The notes under the pieces were generated by a model, which was not told the DNA's origin, did no database searches, and saw only the letters and a list, made by a program, of their open reading frames with translations. The position numbers were made by a program, and so were the translations under genes. This document shows, piece by piece, positions 30,603 to 41,139 of a DNA stretch of 64,000 nt. The stretch lies in contig CAJJZP010000002.1 of the NCBI GenBank assembly GCA_905197665.1, positions 122,726-186,725 on the forward strand, given 5' to 3'. The stretch is from an uncultured Collinsella sp. Its GTDB lineage: Bacteria > Actinomycetota > Coriobacteriia > Coriobacteriales > Coriobacteriaceae. Each line of letters opens with the position of its first letter. The stretch's first letter is position 1.

Positions 30603-33317
30603 ATGGCAAAAGTCCGTGTGTCCACCCTGGCCAAAGAGTTCGGCATGACCTCCAAGGAACTGATGGGTCATCTCGCCGAAATGAAGATTCCCGCTAAGTC
30701 CGCGTCCTCCACTTTGGAGGACGCCTATGTCGCCATGGTCCGCAAGCAGCTCGCCTCGGTGATCGAGGCCCGCGCTCAGGAAGTCGAGGCCGCCAAGCAG
30801 GCCGAGGAGCAGGCAGCTGCCGCCGAGGAGGCCGCTCGCGCCGCCGAGGCCGAGCGCGAGCGCATCGCCGCCGAGAAGGCCCGCGAGGAGGAGCGCCGCC
30901 AGTTTGCCGCAGCCCAGGCTGCCGAGGAGGCTGCCCGCGCCGAGGCCGAGGCCAAGAAGAAGGCCGAGCAGGAGCGCCTTGCCCGCGAGAAGGAGGAGGC
31001 TGCCCGCGAGGCCCAGCGCCGCGCCGTTCCCGCTTCCGACTCCGGTTCGCGCTTCCGTTCGCTGCTCGACCAGATCGCCGCACAGGAGACCGTGCTCAAG
31101 GAGAAGAAGGACGCCGAGGACAAGGCCAAGGCCGAGCGCGCCGCCGAGCGCGGTAACCGTCGTGGCGGCAACAACGACCGCCGCGGTGGCCGTCGTAACG
31201 ATCGCAACGCTTCCGACAACAACTCCGAGCGCAACGCCTCCGAGAGCCGTCCGCACAGCCATCGCACCAACGCCAGCAACAACGTCGCTGCCGGCATGGA
31301 CTTCCCCAACCCCGATAAGCAGGGCAAGGGCAAGAAGCGCAAGGGCGGTCACAACAACGAAGAGGACCACTACAGCCGCATGGCTCGCGAGGCCGAGGAG
31401 TACAGCCGCGAGAAGGTCCTCGAGGAGGCCCGCGCTGCCGTCGAGGAGGCCTCTCGTGAGTCCACCGGTCGCCGCAAGAAGCGCAAGGAGAAGCGCGAGC
31501 GCGAGGCTGCCAAGGCTCAGGAGGAGCGCAAGATTGAGGAGGCATTGGCCCAGGGCGTGAACCCCGAGGAGCTCGACGCCATCAAGGTTTCCCAGGGCGT
31601 TACCGTCCAGGAGCTCGCCGAGGCGCTCGACGTTCCGGCCAACGACATCATCAAGCGCCTGTTCCTGCTGGGTACGCCGCTCACCATGACGCAGTCCATG
31701 TCCGACGACCTCGTCGAGCTCGTTGCCGACGACTTGGGTCGTCAGATCAAGATCATCACCCCCGAGGAGGAGAACACCTTCTCGTTCTACGACGATCCCG
31801 CCGACCTTAAGCCGCGCGCACCGGTCGTCACCGTCATGGGCCACGTCGACCACGGCAAGACGAGCCTCCTCGACGCCATCCGTCACACCGGCGTTGCTGC
31901 CGGCGAGGCGGGCGGCATTACGCAGGCCATCGGTGCTTCGCAGGTCATGATCAACGACCGCAAAATCACCTTCATCGATACCCCCGGTCACGCCACCTTT
32001 ACGGCTATGCGTGCCCGTGGCGCCAAGGTGACCGACATCGTCATTCTGATCGTGGCTGCCGACGACGGTGTCATGCCCCAGACGGTCGAGTCGATCAACC
32101 ACGCCAAGGCCGCCGGCGTACCCATCGTTGTCGCCGTCAACAAGATCGATAAGCCCGGCGCCAACCCCGACCGTGTGCGTCAGGAGCTCACCGAGTACGG
32201 CGTCATCCCCGAGGAGTGGGGCGGACAGAACATGTTCGTCAACATCTCGGCCAAGCAGAAGATCGGTATCGACGATCTGCTCGAGACCGTGCTGCTCCAG
32301 GCAGATGTGCTCGAGCTCAAGGCCAACCCGGACACCTTTGCCTCCGGCAACGTCCTCGAGGCCAAGCTCGACAAGGGCCGCGGCTCGGTCGCTACTGTGC
32401 TCGTGACCCGCGGTACCCTGCACGTGGGCGATACGCTGGTCGCTGGCCTTACCTACGGCCGCGTCCGCGCCATGCTCGACCCCAAGGGCCGCGCCGTCAC
32501 CGAGGCCGGTCCCTCCGACGCCGTTGAGATCCTGGGCCTGCAGTCCGTGCCCAACGCCGGTGACGAGTTCCGTGTGTTCGAGGACGAGCGCGAGGCTCGC
32601 GCCCTTGCCGACGAGCGTTCGCTCAAGGCCCGTATCGAGGAGCAGAGCCGCGTCAAGCACGTCACGCTCGAGAACCTCTTCGAGACCATTGCCGACGCCG
32701 AGGTCAAGGAGCTCAACCTGATCATCAAGGCCGACGTCCAGGGTTCCATCGAGGCCCTTCAGGACTCGCTCGACAAGATGGATCAGTCCGAGGTTCGCAT
32801 CAACACGATCCACTCCGCCGTTGGTGCCATCAACGAGACCGACGTCGTTCTGGCCGACGCCTCCAACGCCATCATCATCGGCTTTGGTGTCCGTCCCGAC
32901 GGTAAGGCCCGCTCCGCTGCCGAGCGCGAGGGCGTCGAGATCCGTTGCTACGACGTCATCTACAAGTGCCTCGAGGAACTCGACGCTGCCCGTATCGGCA
33001 TGCTTAAGCCCACCGAGGTCGAGGTCTCCACGGGTACCGCGACCGTCCTGGACACCTTCAAGGTGCCCAAAGTCGGTATCGCCGCCGGTGTCCGTGTCGA
33101 AGAGGGCGAGATCGCCGCGACCGATTCCGTGCGTCTGGTGCGCGACGGCATCGTGGTCTTCAACGGCAAGATCGCCTCGATGCGCCACTACAAGGACGAG
33201 GCCAAGAGCCTCAAGAGCGGTTCCGAGGGCGGCATTGGCCTGGAGAACTTCCAGGACATCAAGCCCGGCGACCAGATCGAGGGTTACCGCATCGACCAGG
33301 TTGCCCGTACCGAGTAG
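30603..33317 (+). CDS. infB: translation initiation factor IF-2
   Basis: 904 residues. Long Ala/Glu/Lys/Arg-rich N-terminal region with coiled-coil character (about 40-260), two IF2 N-domain elements (TLAKEFGMTSKELMGHL at the start; VQELAEALDVPANDIIKRLF near 330), then the GTPase: G1 GHVDHGKTSLLD, DTPGHATF (G3) and NKIDKPG (G4). C-terminal domains II to IV follow. It brings initiator tRNA to the 30S subunit. GTG/ATG question does not arise: ATG has AGGTGA upstream. Confidence 0.97.
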   Translation: MAKVRVSTLAKEFGMTSKELMGHLAEMKIPAKSASSTLEDAYVAMVRKQLASVIEARAQEVEAAKQAEEQAAAAEEAARAAEAERERIAAEKAREEERRQFAAAQAAEEAARAEAEAKKKAEQERLAREKEEAAREAQRRAVPASDSGSRFRSLLDQIAAQETVLKEKKDAEDKAKAERAAERGNRRGGNNDRRGGRRNDRNASDNNSERNASESRPHSHRTNASNNVAAGMDFPNPDKQGKGKKRKGGHNNEEDHYSRMAREAEEYSREKVLEEARAAVEEASRESTGRRKKRKEKREREAAKAQEERKIEEALAQGVNPEELDAIKVSQGVTVQELAEALDVPANDIIKRLFLLGTPLTMTQSMSDDLVELVADDLGRQIKIITPEEENTFSFYDDPADLKPRAPVVTVMGHVDHGKTSLLDAIRHTGVAAGEAGGITQAIGASQVMINDRKITFIDTPGHATFTAMRARGAKVTDIVILIVAADDGVMPQTVESINHAKAAGVPIVVAVNKIDKPGANPDRVRQELTEYGVIPEEWGGQNMFVNISAKQKIGIDDLLETVLLQADVLELKANPDTFASGNVLEAKLDKGRGSVATVLVTRGTLHVGDTLVAGLTYGRVRAMLDPKGRAVTEAGPSDAVEILGLQSVPNAGDEFRVFEDEREARALADERSLKARIEEQSRVKHVTLENLFETIADAEVKELNLIIKADVQGSIEALQDSLDKMDQSEVRINTIHSAVGAINETDVVLADASNAIIIGFGVRPDGKARSAAEREGVEIRCYDVIYKCLEELDAARIGMLKPTEVEVSTGTATVLDTFKVPKVGIAAGVRVEEGEIAATDSVRLVRDGIVVFNGKIASMRHYKDEAKSLKSGSEGGIGLENFQDIKPGDQIEGYRIDQVARTE

Positions 33318-33328
33318 GGGGTAGCGCT

Positions 33329-33739
33329 ATGAAGCAAACGCAGGCAACCCGCCGTTTGGGCGAGCAGCTTCGCGAGAAGCTCGGTTATATCCTGCTCTTT
33401 GAGGTTTCCGATCCGCGTCTCGACCTGGTCACCCTGACCGCGGTCGAGGTCGCGGTGGACCGTTCGTTCGCGCGCGTGTACGTGTCGTGCGATGCGAGCC
33501 GCTACGATGAGGTCATGGAGGCGCTCGCCAGCGCCAAGGGCCGTATTCGCAGCCTGTTGGCTCGCTCGCTCGATTGGCGCGTCACGCCCGAGCTCGATTT
33601 TCGTATCGATCGCTCGACCGATGAGGCCGAGCGCATCACGCGTGCGCTGGAAAACGTTCCGGCCACACTTGCGATCGAAAAGGACGAGGACGGCTACCCC
33701 ATAGCGGATGCCGCCCAGGAGGCAGCTTTAGATGACTAA
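33329..33739 (+). CDS. rbfA: 30S ribosome-binding factor RbfA
   Basis: 136 residues, single KH-like domain: LGYILLFEVSDPRLDLVTLT and AKGRIRSLLARSLDWRVTPE with the family's FRIDRSTDEAERI-type end. Acts in late 16S rRNA maturation, particularly at low temperature. Starts 11 nt after infB, and its last 8 nt overlap the next gene. Confidence 0.93.
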   Translation: MKQTQATRRLGEQLREKLGYILLFEVSDPRLDLVTLTAVEVAVDRSFARVYVSCDASRYDEVMEALASAKGRIRSLLARSLDWRVTPELDFRIDRSTDEAERITRALENVPATLAIEKDEDGYPIADAAQEAALDD

Positions 33740-34775
33740 TTCCGCCGACCTCGCCTCGTGCGAGTCTGCAGATATTCAGCGACGCATCCTCGAGCTCATC
33801 GAGGGTGCGTCCTCCATTGCGATTTCGGGACATACGTCTCCCGATGGCGATGCCTTGGGCTCCGTATTGGGTCTGGGCCTTTCGCTCATGAAGTTTTTCC
33901 CCAACAAGGACATTGCGCTGCTGCTGGCAGACGATGACCCGGTTCCGCGCATCTACCGCTTTATGGAAGGCTCCGATCGCCTGGTGCCGGCATCTGCGTA
34001 CACCGGCAATCCGGACCTGTTCATCTCGGTGGACGTACCGGTCGTCGAGCGTCTCAATAATTCCGCCGAGGTGCTTCGTCGCTCCAAGCATGTGGTGTGC
34101 TTCGATCACCACCCGGCGCGCGAGGAATTTGCCGAGCTGAGCCTGAGGTGCGTCGATGCCGCGGCCTGTGCCATGATCATTGACCGCTTTTTGGACAATT
34201 GCGGCATTGTGGCTCGCGATGGTGTCGCGACCTGCCTGTTGTGCGGCCTGGTGACCGATACCGGTCGTTTTCAGTATCAAAACGCCGATGCCGCTGCGTT
34301 TCACGCCGCCTCGCGCCTGGTCGCGCACGGTGCCGATCCGGCGCGCGTTGCGCTCGAGGTCTACCAGAGCATGCGCGTCGAGTTCCTGCATCTCAAGTCC
34401 ATCGTTATGGGCCGCATCAAGACAGTGGCGCACGGTCGCGTGGCATATAGCTATGCGTACCAGAGCGACCTCGAGGCCTGCGGCGTCACTTCGGACGAGT
34501 GCGACGGCCTGGTCGATGTGGTGCGTTCGGTGATGGGTGTGGAGGTCTGCCTGTTCCTGAAGGGCATTGAGGGCGATACCAAGGTACGCGGTAACCTGCG
34601 CTCCAAGGGCGACCTCAATGTTTCCGAGATCGCTGCTGCTTTTGGCGGTGGCGGACATCCCGCTGCCGCTGGTTTCTCTAACAACGGAACGATTCTCGAG
34701 ACGCTCACCGCGGCACTCCCCATGCTGGCCGAGCTGGTAGGGGAGGATCCCGCTTCGGTGACCGTCGAGCTCTAA
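33732..34775 (+). CDS. nrnA: DHH-family phosphoesterase, NrnA-like (oligoribonuclease/pAp phosphatase)
   Basis: 347 residues. DHH motifs: SGHTSPDGDALGS (near 32), FDHHPAREEF (near 125), and the DHHA1 domain with FGGGGHPAAAGFS near 305. Degrades nano-RNA and dephosphorylates pAp. Position between rbfA and truB is the standard actinobacterial/Firmicutes arrangement. It overlaps rbfA by 8 nt, indicating coupling. Confidence 0.92.
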   Translation: MTNSADLASCESADIQRRILELIEGASSIAISGHTSPDGDALGSVLGLGLSLMKFFPNKDIALLLADDDPVPRIYRFMEGSDRLVPASAYTGNPDLFISVDVPVVERLNNSAEVLRRSKHVVCFDHHPAREEFAELSLRCVDAAACAMIIDRFLDNCGIVARDGVATCLLCGLVTDTGRFQYQNADAAAFHAASRLVAHGADPARVALEVYQSMRVEFLHLKSIVMGRIKTVAHGRVAYSYAYQSDLEACGVTSDECDGLVDVVRSVMGVEVCLFLKGIEGDTKVRGNLRSKGDLNVSEIAAAFGGGGHPAAAGFSNNGTILETLTAALPMLAELVGEDPASVTVEL

Positions 34776-34790
34776 CATTTTGGATGGTAC

Positions 34791-35723
34791 ATGGCTCGTC
34801 GTACGCCTTCTCAATTGAATATGCTGCTCGCCGTTGATAAGCCGGTGGGCTGTACGTCCCACGATGTGGTATCGCAGTGCCGACGCGCCCTCCATGAGCG
34901 ACGCGTCGGCCATGCCGGTACGCTCGACCCCATGGCCTCGGGTGTCATGGTGGTGGGCGTGGGCCAGGCGACCCGTCTGCTGGGCATGCTAACCCTCGAT
35001 ACCAAAAGTTATGTCGCCGACATTTCGTTTGGCGTCGAGACTAATACCGATGACGCGGAGGGCGAGGCCGTCCGCACGGTGCCCGTTGCCCCCGAGCTGC
35101 GCGATCTCGCTTACGCCCGTGAGCAGCTGGCCGCTATGCTTGGCCCGCAGCTGCAGGTGCCGCCAGCGTTTTCGGCCATCTCGGTCAATGGCGTTCGTGC
35201 CTATAAGAGTGCTCGCGAGGGCAATGCGCCTGCCTTGCCTCCGCGCCCCGTCGAGGTCTATGCCGCCGACCTAATCGCCGTGAGCGGCGAGTGCGATACG
35301 TGCGTCTGGACCGTGGCGTTTTCGGTAAGCAAGGGCACCTACATTCGTGCGCTCGCTCGCGATCTGGGTCGCGCCTGCGACAGTGCCGCGCATATTTCCG
35401 CCCTGCGCCGTACAGCCTCCGGCGTTGTTTCTATCGGTGCCTGCCATACGGTCGAGGAGCTTTCCGCCGAGTCCGTTGCCGGCTTTGCCTTAGATCCCAT
35501 TGCTGCACTGGGCGCCACGCGCGTCGACTTGCCGGGCGATCTTGCCGACGATCTGCTGTGCGGACGTCGTATTCCTTCTGAGCTCGCGCTTGCGGGCTTC
35601 GATGTGTCGAAGGCGCCGTTTGCACTGGTACTCGATGGCGGGCTCAAGGCGCTCGCCCGTATCGAGGGCGGTCGCTTTGTGATGGAGCACGTCTTTCCGC
35701 AGGCGATCGGCGGTGTTCATTGA
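34791..35723 (+). CDS. truB: tRNA pseudouridine-55 synthase
   Basis: 310 residues. VGHAGTLDPMASGVM contains the catalytic Asp (near residue 46); KPVGCTSHDVV and KGTYIRALARDLG are other family blocks. Isomerises U55 in the T-loop of tRNAs. Start at ATG 34791 (MARRTPSQLN); the conserved sequence starts about 12 residues later. The TGA overlaps the ATG of ribF by 1 nt. Confidence 0.94.
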   Translation: MARRTPSQLNMLLAVDKPVGCTSHDVVSQCRRALHERRVGHAGTLDPMASGVMVVGVGQATRLLGMLTLDTKSYVADISFGVETNTDDAEGEAVRTVPVAPELRDLAYAREQLAAMLGPQLQVPPAFSAISVNGVRAYKSAREGNAPALPPRPVEVYAADLIAVSGECDTCVWTVAFSVSKGTYIRALARDLGRACDSAAHISALRRTASGVVSIGACHTVEELSAESVAGFALDPIAALGATRVDLPGDLADDLLCGRRIPSELALAGFDVSKAPFALVLDGGLKALARIEGGRFVMEHVFPQAIGGVH

Positions 35724-36739
35724 TGCCGACGCTGACGCCTCACGAGCTCGCGCGTATCTTTTTCGCGGGTGAGTTGGATGAGGCCCGTATCGTTGCTGCC
35801 GATGCATTTGATGATTGCGCGTGCCTGGGCGCCGCGTCGATCGCTATCGGCGTGTTCGATGGCGTGCATCGGGGGCACCACAGACTAATCGACGCGGTCG
35901 TTCGCGACGCACGCGCCCGCGGTTGCAAGGCGGTCGTGGTCACCTTTGATCCCGATCCGGATGTCGTGGTGAGCCCATCGCCCGCTCAAAAACTGATGAC
36001 GACGGCCGACCGCCTGCATGCCCTGGCTCAAACTGGGGTCGATGCGGTGGTGGCCGTTCCCTTTACGCCTGCGGTGGCGGCACTCGACCACGTGAGCTTT
36101 CTTAAGCTTGTGTCGCGCGTCGTCGATATCCGCTCGATTCGTGTGGGCAGTGACTTTAGGTTGGGACGCGGCGGCGCCTCGGGCGTTGCCGAGATGCAGG
36201 TATGGGGAGCCGAGCACGGAGTTGACGTCTATGGCCACGAGTTGCTGTGCGTCGATGGACAGACGATCTGTGCCACCCGTATTCGCCAGGAGCTACGCCA
36301 GGGTCATGTTGAGCTTGCCGCCGAGCTGCTCGGCCGCCCGTATATGCTGCGGGGCGTCGTTGCCGGCGGTCGTCACCAGGGCTCCGACATGGGTTTTCCC
36401 ACGGCAAACATCCAGGTGCCCGATGGCATCCAAGTGCCTGCCGATGGCGTCTATGAGGGTCTGGTGCTGGTCGACGATACCGTATGGCCTGCTGCCGTCA
36501 ACGTCGGTCTGCCGCCGACCTATGCCGATGATGCCGCCTCGGCGCATCTCGAGGCCAACTTGATCGGGTATGCGGGCGACCTGTATGGCGCCTCGGTGTC
36601 GCTGGCGTTTACGCGCTGGCTGCGTCCGTCTCGCGTGTTCGATTCGCTGGACGAGCTCATCGCGACCGTCGAGGGTAATATCGAGGATATTCGTCATAAC
36701 TTGGGTGAGCAGGGGGTGAGCATCCGTGATCAGCGATGA
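35723..36739 (+). CDS. ribF: bifunctional riboflavin kinase/FAD synthetase
   Basis: 338 residues from ATG 35723, which overlaps the truB stop (TGATG). The N-terminal FMN-adenylyltransferase domain has GVFDGVHRGHHRLI (HxGH-type). The C-terminal kinase domain has GGRHQGSDMGFPTANIQVP, and the end SLDELIATVEGNIEDIR is usual. Makes FMN and FAD from riboflavin. There is a 14-nt overlap with dnaG. Confidence 0.93.
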   Translation: MPTLTPHELARIFFAGELDEARIVAADAFDDCACLGAASIAIGVFDGVHRGHHRLIDAVVRDARARGCKAVVVTFDPDPDVVVSPSPAQKLMTTADRLHALAQTGVDAVVAVPFTPAVAALDHVSFLKLVSRVVDIRSIRVGSDFRLGRGGASGVAEMQVWGAEHGVDVYGHELLCVDGQTICATRIRQELRQGHVELAAELLGRPYMLRGVVAGGRHQGSDMGFPTANIQVPDGIQVPADGVYEGLVLVDDTVWPAAVNVGLPPTYADDAASAHLEANLIGYAGDLYGASVSLAFTRWLRPSRVFDSLDELIATVEGNIEDIRHNLGEQGVSIRDQR

Positions 36740-38855
36740 GGAGAAAGACCAGGTGCGCGCGGCGTCCGACCTGGTTGCCATCGTGCAGGAAACGGTTGAG
36801 CTCAAGCCCCGTGGCCATGAGTTTTGGGGTTGCTGCCCCTTCCATGGCGAAAAGACTCCGTCCTTCCACATTATCCCCGCCACGCAGGTGTGGCATTGCT
36901 TTGGCTGCGGTGAGGGCGGCGACGTCTTCACCTATATCATGAAGCGCGAGAACCTGAGTTTTCCCGAGTCGATCCGCTATTTGGCTGATCGTGCGGGCAT
37001 TGAACTGCACGATACCGGTGCACAGCGCGATCGTGGCACCAAGCGTGCCCGCATCTATGACCTGTGCGCCGAGACGGCTCAGTTCTACCACACCATGCTC
37101 ATGCGCGGTAAGGACAGCCGTCCGCGCGAGTACTTTGCCAGCCGCGGTATGGGCGGCGACGTCTGTCGCCGCTACTGCCTGGGCTTTGCGCCGGGTCGCA
37201 ACGCGCTGGTGTCGCATCTGTCGCAGGCGGGCTTTACCCCGCAGGAGATGATCGATGCCAACGTGGCCGTGAGCCGCGGACGCGGGCAGCTTGCGGACCG
37301 TTTTTACGACCGCGTGATGTTTCCCATCTTTGATGAGCAGGGTCACAATATCGCCTTTGGCGGGCGTATCATGGGCGATGGTCAGCCCAAGTACCTTAAC
37401 ACCGCCGAGACGAGCGTGTTTCATAAAAAGCGAAACCTCTACGGCTTTAACTGGGCCAAGGAGTTTATCGTCGCGCAGGATACCGCCATCGTGGTGGAGG
37501 GCTATACCGACTGCATCGCCTGCTGGGAGGCGGGGATCAAAAACGTCGTTGCCACGCTGGGCACGGCACTGACGGAACATCACGTTAAGACACTCACCCG
37601 TTTTGCCAAGCGCATCGTATATATGTTCGATGGTGACGCCGCCGGTCAAAAGGCCGCGCGCCGCGCGATTCAGTTTATCGAGCAGGATTCGATGGACCTG
37701 CGCTGCGTGGTGCTGCCCGACGGCAACGACCCCATGGAGTTCATCACGGCGCATGGTGGCGAGGCGCTGCAGGCGCGTATCGACGCCGCCGAACCCCTCA
37801 TGGACTTTGTGTACCGGTCGCTGCAAGAGTCGAGCGACATTACTACGCCGGGCGGCCGCGCCAAGGCGCTCGAGGATGCGCTGACGCTCATCTATCCGCT
37901 ACGCGATAGCTACATGATCGATACGTACTTTATCCAGATTGCCGACCTGTTGGGTTTGGACCTGGAAACCGTGCGCGCGAGCTCGGGCCGTGTGTTTCGC
38001 GATGTCGCCAAGCGCGAGGACGCCGAGCGCCGGCGTGAGCAGAACTATGAGCGTCAACGCGCGCAAGCTGAGCGCGCGGGCGGTTCGCAGAGACGAAGCT
38101 CGGGCGGCGGTGCGGCCGGTGCGCGCAGTGCCGGCCGCGGTGCCTGGGCCGCGGGTGCGACGCCGCCGGTGTCCGCACCGGTCGAGGAGGACCCGTACGA
38201 CTACGTTCCGCTTGATGCCTATGGGTCCGCGCCGGTGGAGGTCGACGAGGACCTGCCGCCAATCGATGTACCGGCGGGGATGGAAAGCGCTGCGCCCGCT
38301 GCCGATAGTTCAAGCCCGACGGCTGCTCCGTCGATGCCGATTGTTTTGACCGATCTGGAGCGGAAATCCCTGGCAGGGGAGCGCGAACTGCTGACGATGC
38401 TCACGAGCTATCCCGACCTGTTCCGCACGTATGCCGACCGCATCTGCTCGATCGAGTGGGTGGATCCGCGCCACGAGTCCATCGCATGGGCCGTGTTGGC
38501 GACGCCACCGGGCACCGACCCCGCGGCGTGCATGGATGCGGCGCGCGCGGTGTGTCCCGAGGCAGCGTCGCTTGTCAGCGCCGGGCGTATTTCGTCGACG
38601 AGCAAGCATCCTACCGAGACGAACATCGTTTTTATGCTCGACACCCTCGAGCTCTATACCATCAAGCGCCGCATGCGCGCCGCACAGGCCAAACTGCGTC
38701 AGGACCGGTCGCTCGACGATGAAGCGCGCCGCGTGCTGACGATGCAGGCGATGCAAGATTCTCAGCGCCAACGTGAGCTTCAAAAGTCGATCGGTGGCGT
38801 GGCTGACCCGTTCAATTTGATTGGTTTGGAGACGGCGGGCGCCGAGCAGGCCTAG
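36726..38855 (+). CDS. dnaG: DNA primase
   Basis: 709 residues from a GTG. Zinc finger CCPFHGEKTPSF ... WHCFGCGEGGD (about 37-65), TOPRIM core VVEGYTDCIACWEAG and YMFDGDAAGQKAA, then an Arg/Glu-rich linker and an Ala/Gly/Pro-rich low-complexity stretch (about 430-540) before the DnaB-binding C-terminal domain. Makes RNA primers for replication. The linker is longer than usual. Followed by rpoD, as in many bacteria's macromolecular synthesis operon. Confidence 0.94.
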   Translation: MISDEEKDQVRAASDLVAIVQETVELKPRGHEFWGCCPFHGEKTPSFHIIPATQVWHCFGCGEGGDVFTYIMKRENLSFPESIRYLADRAGIELHDTGAQRDRGTKRARIYDLCAETAQFYHTMLMRGKDSRPREYFASRGMGGDVCRRYCLGFAPGRNALVSHLSQAGFTPQEMIDANVAVSRGRGQLADRFYDRVMFPIFDEQGHNIAFGGRIMGDGQPKYLNTAETSVFHKKRNLYGFNWAKEFIVAQDTAIVVEGYTDCIACWEAGIKNVVATLGTALTEHHVKTLTRFAKRIVYMFDGDAAGQKAARRAIQFIEQDSMDLRCVVLPDGNDPMEFITAHGGEALQARIDAAEPLMDFVYRSLQESSDITTPGGRAKALEDALTLIYPLRDSYMIDTYFIQIADLLGLDLETVRASSGRVFRDVAKREDAERRREQNYERQRAQAERAGGSQRRSSGGGAAGARSAGRGAWAAGATPPVSAPVEEDPYDYVPLDAYGSAPVEVDEDLPPIDVPAGMESAAPAADSSSPTAAPSMPIVLTDLERKSLAGERELLTMLTSYPDLFRTYADRICSIEWVDPRHESIAWAVLATPPGTDPAACMDAARAVCPEAASLVSAGRISSTSKHPTETNIVFMLDTLELYTIKRRMRAAQAKLRQDRSLDDEARRVLTMQAMQDSQRQRELQKSIGGVADPFNLIGLETAGAEQA

Positions 38856-38965
38856 ATGTTGTGGTCAACCAGCGTATTCTCGCCTATATCCAGTCCTCTT
38901 TTTGGGTATAGACGTCCATGTGTGTGCTAAAGTATTGAGTCCTGTGGACTATGAAGGGAGAATCT

Positions 38966-40315
<1,350 letters not shown>

Positions 40316-40317
40316 TA

Positions 40318-40345
40318 GTTACGGCGTTTTACCAAACGCCGTAAC
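40318..40345 (+). terminator. hairpin after rpoD
   Basis: Perfect 12-bp stem GTTACGGCGTTT / AAACGCCGTAAC with loop TACC, 3 nt after the rpoD stop. No U-tract follows, so function as terminator is likely but not certain. Confidence 0.6.
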
Positions 40346-40346
40346 G

Positions 40347-40402
40347 TAGTCATTGGGGACGTTCTTGAATGACTAGTCGTTTAAGAACGTCCCCAATGAC
40401 TA
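40347..40402. repeat. palindromic repeat element with GGGGACG core
   Basis: Perfect 20-bp arms TAGTCATTGGGGACGTTCTT and its complement around 16 nt. Inside, TAGTCATT and AATGACTA also pair with each other across the core. Similar in build to the element at 60598-60685. Confidence 0.8.
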
Positions 40403-40428
40403 GGTCGGAAAAATTCTTAAAAAAGTTC

Positions 40429-40456
40429 TTGCCCTGCGCTGATTCGTCCGTATAAT
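40429..40456 (+). promoter_or_regulatory. promoter of tRNA-Asn
   Basis: TTGCCC, 16-nt spacer, TATAAT. Ends about 30 nt before the tRNA. Confidence 0.78.
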
Positions 40457-40486
40457 AAACTTCGTTGCTTGAGAGCACGCACCTAT

Positions 40487-40561
40487 TCCTCGGTAGCTCA
40501 ATGGTAGAGCACGCGGCTGTTAACCGCGCTGTTGTAGGTTCGAGTCCTACCCGGGGAGCCA
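40487..40561 (+). tRNA. tRNA-Asn (anticodon GTT)
   Basis: 75 nt with encoded CCA. Acceptor stem TCCTCGG / CCGGGGA (one G-U), D-arm GCTCAATGGTAGAGC, anticodon stem CGCGG-CTGTTAA-CCGCG with anticodon GTT, and T-arm GTAGGTTCGAGTCCTAC. All conserved loop bases fit. Reads codons AAC and AAU. Confidence 0.97.
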
Positions 40562-40567
40562 GGTTGT

Positions 40568-40598
40568 AAAACCCGTCGTTTATTCGGCGGGTTTTTTC
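40568..40598 (+). terminator. tRNA-Asn terminator
   Basis: AAACCCGTCG / CGGCGGGTTT stem (one wobble), short loop, then TTT; directly after the tRNA. Confidence 0.88.
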
Positions 40599-40755
40599 AT
40601 GCCTCGATCGCCCGTGGCGAACGTTACCGTATCAACATTTCGTGTCGAGGATGTAATCCCGCGACCCACCACCTCAACATGGCGTGCTCGTTGTAAAATA
40701 TTGCAGTGATTGCTCCCACGACATGGTGCCGCGAGCACCAGATAAGGAGATTCTT

Positions 40756-41112
40756 GTGTCTGAGACCATTAACGGCAGCCTGAGCGTCTCGAATGACGTT
40801 ATTGCCGATATTGCCGGTTATGCCGCGATGACGTGCTATGGCGTCGTCGGTATGGCCGAACAGCTCCAGGGCGCCGGGAGCGTGCGCCTGCTTGCCGGTC
40901 AGCGCCTCCGCAAGGGCGTGCTTGTCTCCGCCGACGAGAACGGCCTCACGGTCGACCTTCACGTCGTGCTCGAGAACGGCGTCAACATGAAGTCCGTCTG
41001 CCACAATCTTTCGAGCTCCGTTGCCTTCACCCTGCAGGAGATCGCCCAGATCGATCTCGCCAGCCTTAAGATCGGCATTCACATCGACGCGCTCAAGAGC
41101 CGTCTGAACTAG
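40756..41112 (+). CDS. Asp23/Gls24 family envelope stress-response protein
   Basis: 118 residues from GTG 40756 with AAGGAGA upstream; the longer frame to 40684 overlaps the non-coding leader. GSLSVSNDVIADIAGYAAMT and CYGVVGMA form the typical Asp23 start. Members sit at the membrane or cell wall and are usually paired with the DAK2/YloV protein, as here. Precise function unknown. Confidence 0.88.
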   Translation: MSETINGSLSVSNDVIADIAGYAAMTCYGVVGMAEQLQGAGSVRLLAGQRLRKGVLVSADENGLTVDLHVVLENGVNMKSVCHNLSSSVAFTLQEIAQIDLASLKIGIHIDALKSRLN

Positions 41113-41139
41113 CATCCGAATACGGAGATTTCACCACTC

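Noticed and set aside
30564..33188. 874-codon minus-strand open frame across infB
   Set aside because: Antisense of infB; Gly/Leu/Val-rich repetitive translation, not a protein.
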